Source: an uncultured Pelosinus sp.
GTDB taxonomy: Bacteria > Bacillota > Negativicutes > Sporomusales > Acetonemataceae
Assembly (NCBI GenBank): GCA_900542835.1
Contig: UQPB01000020.1
Coordinates: forward strand, 1 to 55,781
Length of the DNA: 55,781 nt
Direction of reading: 5' to 3'
Each line of letters starts with the position of its first letter. Position 1 is the stretch's first letter. The notes under the pieces are model-generated. The model worked only from the letters and a program-made list of their open reading frames with translations, searched no databases and was not told where the DNA came from. This document shows positions 8,524-15,968 of this stretch, piece after piece. The position numbers and the translations under genes are program-made.

Positions 8524-9414
8524 ATGGACATCCTGCATTTGACTTACTTTTTGGAAGTCGCGCGCTATAAAAGCTTTACCAAGGCATCGCAAACGCTTCA
8601 CGTCAGCCAGCCGTCTATCAGCAAGGTCATCAAGACGCTGGAAAATGAACTGGGCGTGATCTTGCTGGAACGTTCCGGCCGGGAAGTGGCTTTGACCGAT
8701 GCCGGCGAGGCTGTGTTGAAGCGGGTTCAGAACGTGGTCATGGAATTTAAAAATCTGACTAGTGAATTATCGGATGTCACCGGGTTAAAGCGCGGTGAGA
8801 TCACGATCGGGCTGCCGCCAATGATCGGCTCGCGCTTTTTTCCTAAACCGATCGCTCAGTTCCGTCAGACCTATCCGCTGATCCGGCTGAAGCTGATTGA
8901 GGAAGGGGCCCGGCAAATTGAACAGGCTGTCCAAAATGGCACGCTTGATCTGGGTGTGATCGCGCTGCCGTCGCTAAAAGACGAGTTTGAAACCTTTGCT
9001 TTTGTCTATGAGCCGCTGCAGGTGGTTCTCTACCGAGGTCATCCGCTGGCGCAGCAGCCCAGTCTGGATTTAGCCATGCTCAGCCAGGAATCTTTCGTGC
9101 TCTATCGCGAAGATTTTTCGCTATTTGACCACATTCTCCGGCAATGCGAGATCAATGGCTTTGAGCCTAAGATCGCCTGTCAGAGTTCACAGTGGGATTT
9201 TATTGTCGAAATGGTTGGGGCGAAGCTGGGAATCGCGCTGCTGCCGGAAACGATTTGCAAGGAACTGGACCGGCAGCGGTTTGCCACGATTCCGCTTGCC
9301 AATCCGGTCATTCCCTGGCATCTGGCGATTATCTGGAAGAAAGGCCGCTATCTGTCCTTTGCCGCCCGCGAGTGGCTGCGGCTGACACAAAACTATTTTA
9401 AGCCGCCGGTATAG
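8524..9414 (+). CDS. LysR-family transcriptional regulator, probable regulator of lrgAB
   Basis: A 296-residue LysR-type protein. The winged helix-turn-helix is at residues 1-60 (FTKASQTLHVSQPSISKVIKTLE, then LGVILLERSGR). A periplasmic-binding-protein-like effector domain runs from about 90 to 290. The ATG at 8524 is chosen because MDILHLTYFLEVA is the canonical LysR N-terminus; an in-frame upstream extension through the promoter region was dropped. Its divergent position to lrgAB parallels CidR/AlsR arrangements, so acetate- or pyruvate-responsive activation of lrgAB is the best inference. Confidence 0.88.
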   Translation: MDILHLTYFLEVARYKSFTKASQTLHVSQPSISKVIKTLENELGVILLERSGREVALTDAGEAVLKRVQNVVMEFKNLTSELSDVTGLKRGEITIGLPPMIGSRFFPKPIAQFRQTYPLIRLKLIEEGARQIEQAVQNGTLDLGVIALPSLKDEFETFAFVYEPLQVVLYRGHPLAQQPSLDLAMLSQESFVLYREDFSLFDHILRQCEINGFEPKIACQSSQWDFIVEMVGAKLGIALLPETICKELDRQRFATIPLANPVIPWHLAIIWKKGRYLSFAAREWLRLTQNYFKPPV

Positions 9415-9430
9415 TCAGGCCCAATGCCGT

Positions 9431-9562
9431 CTAAAAGCAGTTGGCGTTCAGCGGAATCGGGCGAGAGTCGTCCGGACCTTGCAAAAAGCCGTCTGTCTGT
9501 TCACCTGCAGGCAGCAGCAGTTGACCGTTCCAGTTGAATACGAGATAAACCATGTTAGCCAT
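9431..9562 (-). CDS. Small 43-residue protein, unknown
   Basis: A short open frame on the minus strand starts with ATG at 9562, eight bases after AAGGAGG, and ends with TAG at 9431. It begins MANMVYLVFNWNGQLLLP and ends NANCF. The ribosome site is one of the best in this region and the stretch is otherwise empty, so I consider it a real gene. The sequence is mixed hydrophobic and polar, with one terminal-region cysteine and two tryptophan/asparagine clusters. It has no signal peptide or convincing membrane helix. Function is unknown. Confidence 0.6.
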   Translation of the reverse strand: MANMVYLVFNWNGQLLLPAGEQTDGFLQGPDDSRPIPLNANCF

Positions 9563-9700
9563 TGGTCACCCTCCTTATGCGTGCTCCCTGTATTAAGGGG
9601 TATGAAGATAGTGTACAGGGAAAGTGGAAAATAATAAAATACTTGCTGGATATAGAGTTTATGCGTCTAAGTTATGGAACGAGCCTGCCGGCAGAATGAA

Positions 9701-9732
9701 AGAATCCGGCAGACTCAGCGCTGCCGGATTCT
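9701..9732 (-). terminator. Hairpin terminator after the XRE gene
   Basis: AGAATCCGGCAG and its exact complement flank an eight-base loop. The minus-strand continuation TTCATTCTG is modestly U-rich. It lies 74 bases past the stop of the minus-strand XRE gene. Confidence 0.55.
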
Positions 9733-9805
9733 TGTCGCCTAGTACCGAATGCCGGATGGCGGAAAAGCTCCCGCCGGTTCTCACTGAATTAGGCTTGACG
9801 GGGCA

Positions 9806-10177
9806 CTAGTCGTCGGCGATACGAATGTTCATTCCTATTTCAGCGGTTAATTCAATCAACTGGGCCACATGATCAGGCTTGAGTCCGTAATGCCTGGCCG
9901 TATCAATGACTCTCTGCCAGTTCGGCTCATCGCCGGCGCCTGTAGCGTATCGGGTCAGGCGGCTGCCGGCCGGTTCCTTATCAGGGCTATGGCCGACCAG
10001 CCAGTCAACCGTTACCCTGAAGAGTGAGGCCAGGCGGCAGAGTGTTTTGAGATCCGGCTCGCGGCGGTTGATTTCCCAGGAAGCCAGGGTTGAGCGTTCT
10101 ACCTGCAGCATGGAAGCAAGTTCTTCCTGTGTCAGATTCGTCCGTAACTGCTTGATTTTATCCCCCAATGTGTCCAT
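9806..10177 (-). CDS. XRE-family transcriptional regulator
   Basis: A 123-residue protein with an N-terminal Cro/C1-type helix-turn-helix at about residues 5-62: LGDKIKQLRTNLTQEELASML, then VERSTLASWEINRREPDLKTL and ASLFRVTVDWLVG. The C-terminal 50 residues are acidic and probably mediate dimerisation or sensing. The ATG at 10177 follows AAGGAG at good spacing. Upstream lies a palindrome GTGTC-N5-GACAC (10282-10296) and a related site 50 bases nearer, which may be its own operator. The adjacent 43-residue gene may be a target; this is inference. Confidence 0.85.
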   Translation of the reverse strand: MDTLGDKIKQLRTNLTQEELASMLQVERSTLASWEINRREPDLKTLCRLASLFRVTVDWLVGHSPDKEPAGSRLTRYATGAGDEPNWQRVIDTARHYGLKPDHVAQLIELTAEIGMNIRIADD

Positions 10178-10231
10178 GCGTCACTCTCCTTATCCTTACG
10201 ATAACGTTCCCTGACAAACAGTTCAATTGTT

Positions 10232-10296
10232 GTGTCAAAAAGGCTCTGAAATGCAGGGAAATGTGATTTTATGCCGAATCTGTGTCATAAAGACAC
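10232..10296. promoter_or_regulatory. Pair of GTGTC-type sites upstream of the XRE gene
   Basis: A perfect palindrome GTGTC-ATAAA-GACAC lies at 10282-10296. A degenerate copy GTGTC-AAAAA-GGCTC lies at 10232-10246, exactly 50 bases away. They sit 55-120 bases upstream of the XRE start. This fits a regulator binding two sites on one DNA face, but no binding data are implied. Confidence 0.45.
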
Positions 10297-10507
10297 TGGA
10301 TTTGCACAAAAATGCCAAAGCAAAGCCTTTGTAACAGTACATATTTTTTGCTCTTAACGCAGGGAATATTCGTCGCTGGACAGAGGAGGCTGCTGCGTGG
10401 CTGTCATGGTGATGTGCCAATCTTGAAACGGGAAAACGTGGCGAAATAGGTTTTGTCAGTCAGGGCGGCGCTGGGGTTATCGCGAAAGTCCGGTAGAGCA
10501 TAGTTCC
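10297..10507. other. Remaining intergenic DNA before the GGDEF gene
   Basis: Together with the GTGTC sites this is a 330-base gap between divergent genes. I looked for a c-di-GMP (GEMM) riboswitch before the GGDEF gene and found no convincing match. A strong AGAGGAGG at about 10383 precedes only a nine-codon frame. Confidence 0.35.
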
Positions 10508-11356
10508 GTGGAATCGCTCTCTGGCTTTGTGCCTTCCGGAGAATCGGTCTTGGCGATTATGGCAACAGCCCTGGCGGTACCGATGATGTGGATGTCAGTA
10601 ATTCCGTTTTTCAAGATGGCGCGCCACGATAGGGCGCAGGCAGGAAGGCGGGGCGTAAGGGAACAAATGAGGAATGACTGCAGCGTGTCGGGCGAACGAA
10701 CGCACTGGGTATACCTTCATGCCAAATTTCTTTTTTTTCTGACCGGACTAATTGCCGGCAGCGGCATTGGCCTGCTGCAGGAATATCTTGTCATGCACCT
10801 GCAGTGGCGGCTGGCCTGGCTGCCGGCCGCTTTCCTGGCCGGCTTCGCCGGCCTGGCTGCCGGAGCCGCACTGCAGAAACTGTATTGGGCAGCCCATACG
10901 GATCCACTGACACAGCTTGGCAACCGCCGCAGCTTTCAGCGCTGCCTGAACCGTGAATTGCTGTGGATCAAACTGGCGCGCAGGGATTCGGTGCTGGTGC
11001 TGGTTGACGTGGATAATTTCAAATCGATCAACGATACCGCCGGTCATAGCGTCGGCGACAGAGTATTAAGCCGGCTGAGTGTCATTTTCAGGGAAAGCGC
11101 CGGCGCCGGCGGCAGTGTCATGCGCTGGGGCGGTGATGAATTTGTCTTTATCCTCCATGACTGTCAGCCGCCGGCAGCGGCAGAAATGATCGGAAAAATC
11201 CGGGAGCGCATTCGCTCCGACGCCTTGGTTGACGCTATCAGCATCAGCGCCGGGATTGCGGCGATTACGCCGCAGACGAGCTTCGATCAGGCGATTAACA
11301 CGGCGGACAGCTTGCTGATGCGGGCCAAGCAGATGCGAAACAACTGCCTGACATAA
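10508..11356 (+). CDS. Membrane-anchored GGDEF protein, probable diguanylate cyclase
   Basis: A 282-residue protein. Hydrophobic segments lie near residues 14-38, 75-95 and 100-122, so the N-terminus is membrane-bound. The C-terminal GGDEF domain begins at DPLTQLGNRRSF and carries an intact active-site motif RWGGDEF near residue 213. Synthesis of cyclic di-GMP from two GTP is expected. I see no RxxD inhibitory site five residues before the motif. The GTG start at 10508 has only a weak ribosome site (GGTAGAG); a start at 10559 is possible. It is followed by a strong terminator. Confidence 0.8.
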   Translation: MESLSGFVPSGESVLAIMATALAVPMMWMSVIPFFKMARHDRAQAGRRGVREQMRNDCSVSGERTHWVYLHAKFLFFLTGLIAGSGIGLLQEYLVMHLQWRLAWLPAAFLAGFAGLAAGAALQKLYWAAHTDPLTQLGNRRSFQRCLNRELLWIKLARRDSVLVLVDVDNFKSINDTAGHSVGDRVLSRLSVIFRESAGAGGSVMRWGGDEFVFILHDCQPPAAAEMIGKIRERIRSDALVDAISISAGIAAITPQTSFDQAINTADSLLMRAKQMRNNCLT

Positions 11357-11394
11357 GCAACGGGGCGCAGATTACTGCGCCCCGTTGCTTATGT
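11351..11394 (+). terminator. 20-bp perfect hairpin after the GGDEF gene
   Basis: Two perfect 20-base arms beginning ACATAAGCAACGG flank a four-base ATTA loop. The arms contain the GGDEF stop codon. The stem is followed by GAAATTATCC. It lies between convergent genes and could work in both directions. Confidence 0.7.
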
Positions 11395-11434
11395 GAAATT
11401 ATCCGGCCCGGCTTTCGCCTGTCTGTCCGGTGTT

Positions 11435-12256
11435 TTAACCAAGCGCGACATCCAGGATCATCATAACCGTGAAGCCGAGCATGCAGCCGATGGTGGCTAT
11501 ATTGGTGGAAGTGCCGCCTTCATTGTGCTGTGCCTCAGGAATCAGTTCCTCAACTACGACATAAATCATCGCTCCGGCCGCAAATGCCAAGGCATAAGGC
11601 AGCATTGGCCGCATTGAAATGACGGCAAAGGCGCCGATAACGCCGGCAATCGGCTCAACAACGCCTGACGCCTGCCCGTATACGAAGGCCTTGGCACGGC
11701 TGAAGCCTTCCCGCCGCAGCGGAATCGACACCGCCGCACCTTCGGGAAAATTCTGCAGGCCAATGCCCAGTGCCAGGGCAACCGCGCCCGCCAGCGATGC
11801 CGACGGCAGGTCGTAGGCGACAGCGCCAAAAGCGACTCCCACAGCCAGACCCTCGGGAATATTATGCAGCGTAATCGCCAGCACCAGCAGGATGCTGCGC
11901 TGCCAGCTGGTTTTGATCCCTTCCGCCTTGTCCCGTTCCAGTCCCATGTGCAGATGCGGCAGGGTTATATCAACAAGCCATAGAAATGCGCCGCCGGCCA
12001 AAAATCCCAGCGCCGCCGTCAGCCAGGCAGTTTGGCCCAGACTTTCCGCCATTTCAATCGATGGCGACAGCAGGGACCAGAAGCTGGCTGCAATCATAAC
12101 GCCGGCGGCAAAGCCCAGCATTGCGTTCAGCACCGTTTTGTTAATTGACTTAAAGAAAAACACCAGTCCGGCGCCTAGCGCGGTGACACCCCAGGTAAAC
12201 AGAGTGGCAATCAGTGCTTGGGTTGTGGGCGAAAACGTACTCATCCATTCAATCAT
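11435..12256 (-). CDS. ZIP-family divalent metal transporter
   Basis: A 273-residue inner-membrane protein with about eight hydrophobic segments. The two ZIP metal-site motifs are present: HNIPEG near residue 131 and QNFPEG near residue 168, plus VEELIPEAQH in a later helix. ZIP proteins carry zinc, iron or manganese into the cytoplasm. A histidine-containing loop (LPHLHMGLERD) lies between helices. The ATG at 12256 is eight bases after AAGGGG. A perfect AT-rich palindrome upstream is a likely metalloregulator operator, which supports a metal-uptake role. Confidence 0.87.
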   Translation of the reverse strand: MIEWMSTFSPTTQALIATLFTWGVTALGAGLVFFFKSINKTVLNAMLGFAAGVMIAASFWSLLSPSIEMAESLGQTAWLTAALGFLAGGAFLWLVDITLPHLHMGLERDKAEGIKTSWQRSILLVLAITLHNIPEGLAVGVAFGAVAYDLPSASLAGAVALALGIGLQNFPEGAAVSIPLRREGFSRAKAFVYGQASGVVEPIAGVIGAFAVISMRPMLPYALAFAAGAMIYVVVEELIPEAQHNEGGTSTNIATIGCMLGFTVMMILDVALG

Positions 12257-12285
12257 TTAAAAGACCCCTTTTCTCTACTGTAAAC

Positions 12286-12312
12286 AATAATAATTATAAA
12301 ATAATTATTATT
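12286..12312. promoter_or_regulatory. Perfect palindromic operator upstream of the ZIP transporter
   Basis: AATAATAATTAT and its exact complement are separated by AAA. The site is 30 bases upstream of the ZIP start codon. Its size and AT-rich, ATAAT-based arms resemble Fur/Zur/PerR- or DtxR/MntR-type boxes. Which metalloregulator binds cannot be told. Confidence 0.6.
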
Positions 12313-12353
12313 AATAGTAAAGAGAAATTTACGCGATTTAAGACTATTCGAAG

Positions 12354-12523
12354 GACTAGTACTGTACCAACTTTGAAATAGGAATGCTGTCGAGGTAAAA
12401 TGGCAAACGGCAAGGAAGCGATGCCAACGCATACTGGCAGGGGTATGCTAGGCGCCGCTGACGCCGCCATTTGTCATTTTACCCTTCGTCAAAATTAAAG
12501 GATAACGTTGACAGAGAACTAGG
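12354..12523. repeat. MITE-like element with ~60-base imperfect inverted ends
   Basis: The left end reads ACTAGTACTGTACCAAC and, after about 22 bases, GGTAAAATGGCAAA. The right end, read on the other strand, is CCTAGTTCTCTGTCAAC and, after about 23 bases, GGTAAAATGACAAA. The centre contains GCATACTGGCAGGGGTATGC-like inverted pairs. The right end supplies the lipase stop codon (12519-12521). No open frame is contained. I infer a short non-autonomous element or a structured RNA. Confidence 0.5.
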
Positions 12524-13841
12524 TTTGCAGCAACCGGATAAACGGTTCGGAGGTTAATTGACGCAGTGAGTGGATAAAGGCTTCCAGCGGGGTTAAATTA
12601 TAGGTGGAGGTTGTATACATGGCGATGTCGACAACGGCGCCACTGGAGACATCATAGACAGTTTGGGTAAATTGGATGCGGTAGATATTATCCTCCTGCT
12701 TGGCGCGGACGGCGATGATTTCAGGTACAATCGCCCAGCGGCAGCCGGCGGCTGTCGCCTGTGCCCGCCAGTCGCCGGCTTCGGCAGCAAAGGTATAATT
12801 GACCAGACGCTTGGCATACTCGTCGATAAGCGCTGTTTTCATATAGGGAAAATCATCGGCGGCCGCTCCTGTCATGCGGCTGTTGGGAACAGCGATGAAA
12901 AACCGGCTGGCTGACGGACTTTTTTGTTTGCTCAGCGGCGTCGGTTCAATGGCTTGGGCAGCAATCGCCTGCTGCCGTTTGGCGTAGAAGTTTTTGATCG
13001 ACAGGTCGACATAACCGATCAAACTATGCGGATTATCCAGCAATGGCGGCAGCTTCCATTTGATTTCGCGGCCGAATTGGCGGTAGCCGCCGGCAATTGT
13101 CTGCAATACGCCCGTGACCGGATCGCCGTCGATCACCACCCGCGTCAACCGCAGCGATTGCTGGTAGTGACTGACAAAGGCGGCGTTGCCGACTGCCGGG
13201 GCGCCGAACGTAATCACTTCGAGCTGCCCGGGGTTAACGCCCATGTTGAGCAGGGCGGAGCCGGCCAGCGTAGCGGCGGCGCCGCCCAGGCTATGTCCGG
13301 TCAGAATCAGGCGGTAACCGCTGTTTTCCGCCAGTAGGTCAGGCAGTGACAGCAGCGACGAATCACTGAGACTGCGCAGCTTGGCGGTTGTGCCGGCTTG
13401 CCAGAATTCATGGAAGCCCCGATGGACTTTGGGTTCTGTATCAGGCATATTTTTACGGGCGGCGTTGGCGGCGAATTCCTCCGGCGCAGCGCCGGCAAAA
13501 TAGATCTTATCGACTTTTAAGTTCAGCCGGAGATCCTCCTTGGTTTCTGTGCCGACAATTGCGACCACATAAACATCGCGGCCGTCGTCCATTTCCTTAT
13601 GTGCGATCAGATAGCGCGCCCCCGCCTGCCCGTGCTCCTGCTCATAGTGGCTGATGCGCCAGCCATCCTGCTGCAAATAGCGATTGGCGAGTTCACCGCT
13701 GCGGTCATCATAGGCAGCGGCGCTGGCGCCGGCGGCGATATACAGCTTATAGGCAGTTTCATAATCGGCTTTGGCGCCGCCAAAGCCGGCTGGCATATAG
13801 ATGATGAAGCTGCAGATTAAGATCAGAATGATTCGTTGCAT
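12519..13841 (-). CDS. Secreted class 3 lipase-like alpha/beta hydrolase
   Basis: A 440-residue protein with a signal peptide at about residues 1-25 (MQRIILILICSFIIYMPAG, then AKA). The alpha/beta-hydrolase core shows the class 3 lipase nucleophile elbow GHSLGGAAATL, then ITFGAPAVGN and VVIDGDPV, which supplies the probable catalytic Asp; a His follows. The C-terminal 150 residues form a separate domain of unknown type. The start at 13841 (AGGAG upstream) is preferred over 13880, which lacks a site. Its stop codon falls in a repeat element, so the last residues may have been altered by insertion. It is probably periplasmic or extracellular. Confidence 0.8.
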   Translation of the reverse strand: MQRIILILICSFIIYMPAGFGGAKADYETAYKLYIAAGASAAAYDDRSGELANRYLQQDGWRISHYEQEHGQAGARYLIAHKEMDDGRDVYVVAIVGTETKEDLRLNLKVDKIYFAGAAPEEFAANAARKNMPDTEPKVHRGFHEFWQAGTTAKLRSLSDSSLLSLPDLLAENSGYRLILTGHSLGGAAATLAGSALLNMGVNPGQLEVITFGAPAVGNAAFVSHYQQSLRLTRVVIDGDPVTGVLQTIAGGYRQFGREIKWKLPPLLDNPHSLIGYVDLSIKNFYAKRQQAIAAQAIEPTPLSKQKSPSASRFFIAVPNSRMTGAAADDFPYMKTALIDEYAKRLVNYTFAAEAGDWRAQATAAGCRWAIVPEIIAVRAKQEDNIYRIQFTQTVYDVSSGAVVDIAMYTTSTYNLTPLEAFIHSLRQLTSEPFIRLLQT

Positions 13842-13901
13842 AGCCAATTTCTCCTGCCGGTTGAATTTTCGTTTGTCCATCTGGGGGCGGCCAGCCCCTA
13901 A

Positions 13902-15740
13902 TCAGGCCGGATGCGGCTGCTGATTGCGGAGGATTTGCATGAACTCTGCGCCGGTAATGGTTTCTTTCTCCAGCAGATACCGGGTCAACTCATGCAATTG
14001 CGCAATGTTGTCCTTCAGGATTGCGGCCGCCGCCTCGTGCGCCTGCTTGATGATTGCTAGAACCTCCTCGTCAATCTTCGCCGCCGTTTCGGCTGAGCAG
14101 GTCAGGGAGGTATCGCCGCCGAGATAGTGATTGCCGACCGTTTCCAGCGCCATCATATCAAACTTTTTGCTCATGCCCAGCCGTGTCACCATCGAGCGGG
14201 CCAGCTTGGTCGCCTGTTCAATATCATTGGAGGCGCCGGAGGTAAACGTGTTGAAAATCAGTTCCTCCGCTGTACGGCCACCGGTCAGGGTTACAATTTT
14301 ATTGAAAAGCTGTTCTTTGCTCATTAAAACATGCTCGGTTTCCTCGACCTGCATCGTATAGCCAAGGGCGCCGGAGGTACGGGGAATGATCGTGATTTTA
14401 TGAACCGGTGCCGAGTCGGTCTGCTTAGCGGCCACCAGGGCGTGGCCAATCTCATGATAGGCGATAATCTCCTTCTCGCGTGGCGAGATAACGGCGCCTT
14501 TGCGCTGATAGCCGGCAATGACAACCTCGACGCTTTCCTCAAGATCGCTTTGACTGACGTCTGTGCGGCCGCATTTGACGGCCCGCAGCGCCCCTTCATT
14601 GATGATATTGGCCAGTTCGGCGCCGGAAGCGCCGGCGGTTGCTCTGGCAATGGCGTTAAAATTAATATCGGCGCCAAGCCGGATTTTTTGCGCATGGACC
14701 TTCAGGATGGCTTCCCGGCCGGCAAGGTCGGGCAGTTCGACCGGTATGCGACGGTCAAAGCGGCCGGGGCGCAGCAGGGCGTTGTCAAGCGTCTCCGGCC
14801 GGTTGGTCGCCGCGAGGATAACCACGCCTTTTTTGCCGTCAAAGCCGTCCATCTCGGTCAGCAATTGGTTAAGCGTCTGTTCCCGCTCGTCATTGCCGCC
14901 CAGGCCGCCGCCGCCGCGCTTTTTGCCAATCGTATCAATTTCGTCAATAAAGATGATGCAGGGCGCTTTTTCGTTCGCTTGTTTGAACAGGTCGCGTACC
15001 TTGGCGGCGCCCATACCGACAAACATTTCCACAAAATCCGAACCGGAGATGGAGAAAAAGGGTACCTGGGCCTCGCCGGCGACTGCCTGTGCCAGCAGGG
15101 TTTTGCCTGTTCCCGGCGGTCCCACCAGCAGCGCTCCCTTGGGCAGGTTAGCGCCAATGGCGGCGTATTTGGCGGGGTTATGCAGAAAATCGACAATTTC
15201 GTGCAGCGCTTCTTTGGCCTCGTCCTGTCCGGCTACGTCGGCAAAGGTTTTGCCTGTCTGGGCTTTAACATAGATCTTGGCATTGCTTTTGCCAAATGTC
15301 ATCGCATTCATGCCGCCGCCCATACGCTTTTGCATTTGACGGGCGAAAAGCTGACCGATGCCGATGAAGAAAATCAGCGGCAAGACCCAGGTCAGTAAAA
15401 AATTTAACAGCGGCGAGTTTTCCCGCGGTATCACCTGGTTGAACTTCACACCGGCGTTATGCAGGCGGTTAACCAAATCCGGATCATTGATCCGGCCGGT
15501 CAGAAAGGTCGTTTCTTTGCCGGCCTCATCCTTGGCGATAAAGGTAATATGCGTTTCCTGGATTTGGGCCGATATAACGTTTTTATTGTCAATTTGGCTA
15601 AGAAATGTGCCGTAATCAACTTCATGCGGCTGCTCCTGCAGCAGAGCCGGCAGGCCCAGCGCATTTAACAGCAGCAGAATCAGCAGCGTGACAACGTAGT
15701 AATAAATAAGCGGCTTCCTCGGTTCTTTTTGCTCCTCCAT
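13902..15740 (-). CDS. ftsH: ATP-dependent zinc metalloprotease FtsH
   Basis: A 612-residue membrane AAA+ protease. Two transmembrane segments (about 11-30 and 112-132) flank a periplasmic domain. The AAA domain has Walker A GPPGTGKT at 207-214, Walker B IIFIDEID at 262-269 and the SRH near 313-330. The zinc site is HEIGH at 429-433 (Ile where Ala is usual), with the third ligand in the later SNDIEQAT motif. FtsH degrades misfolded and regulatory membrane proteins. The start at 15740 follows GGAGG; a longer in-frame extension runs through the promoter and is rejected. Confidence 0.95.
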   Translation of the reverse strand: MEEQKEPRKPLIYYYVVTLLILLLLNALGLPALLQEQPHEVDYGTFLSQIDNKNVISAQIQETHITFIAKDEAGKETTFLTGRINDPDLVNRLHNAGVKFNQVIPRENSPLLNFLLTWVLPLIFFIGIGQLFARQMQKRMGGGMNAMTFGKSNAKIYVKAQTGKTFADVAGQDEAKEALHEIVDFLHNPAKYAAIGANLPKGALLVGPPGTGKTLLAQAVAGEAQVPFFSISGSDFVEMFVGMGAAKVRDLFKQANEKAPCIIFIDEIDTIGKKRGGGGLGGNDEREQTLNQLLTEMDGFDGKKGVVILAATNRPETLDNALLRPGRFDRRIPVELPDLAGREAILKVHAQKIRLGADINFNAIARATAGASGAELANIINEGALRAVKCGRTDVSQSDLEESVEVVIAGYQRKGAVISPREKEIIAYHEIGHALVAAKQTDSAPVHKITIIPRTSGALGYTMQVEETEHVLMSKEQLFNKIVTLTGGRTAEELIFNTFTSGASNDIEQATKLARSMVTRLGMSKKFDMMALETVGNHYLGGDTSLTCSAETAAKIDEEVLAIIKQAHEAAAAILKDNIAQLHELTRYLLEKETITGAEFMQILRNQQPHPA

Positions 15741-15816
15741 CAGCTCGCCTCCGTATATTCGCGCTTTACTCCGACCGCTGCCGGGTGAATACGCGGCTAT
15801 TATCTCTATAGTATAT

Positions 15817-15845
15817 ATAGTATTAAGCATAACTACTATTGTCAA
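15817..15845 (-). promoter_or_regulatory. Sigma-70-type promoter of ftsH
   Basis: On the minus strand TTGACA is followed after 17 bases by TACTAT. It lies 77 bases upstream of the ftsH ATG, so a moderate leader is expected. No CtsR or CIRCE site was seen. Confidence 0.7.
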
Positions 15846-15921
15846 TTGCTGACTGTCAGGGCGGAAGTCTGGCGATTATTGGTACTGCCGCTGCGGCTGC
15901 AGCCGGGACGGCCGGGGATAT

Positions 15922-15962
15922 GCAAGAACAGGACGCCTGAGCGGCAGGTGTCCTGTTCTTGC
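15922..15962 (-). terminator. Hairpin after topB
   Basis: GCAAGAACAGGACGCCTG pairs with its near-exact complement (one G-T) across a five-base loop. It lies just past the topB stop. There is no U-tract on the minus strand; on the plus strand GGCATTTTATTTTT follows. It probably ends topB mRNA or protects its 3' end. Confidence 0.5.
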
Positions 15963-15968
15963 GGCATT

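Noticed and set aside
9624..9809. A 61-codon plus-strand frame starting with GTG
   Set aside because: It contains the terminator hairpin at 9701-9732, has no proper ribosome site and overlaps the XRE gene end.
10297..10507. Possible c-di-GMP riboswitch before the GGDEF gene
   Set aside because: GCAAAGCC-like bases occur, but the paired stems and tetraloop-receptor parts of the GEMM motif are not there.
14331..15398. Long open frames antisense to ftsH
   Set aside because: Composition is typical of antisense shadows and no start signal is present.
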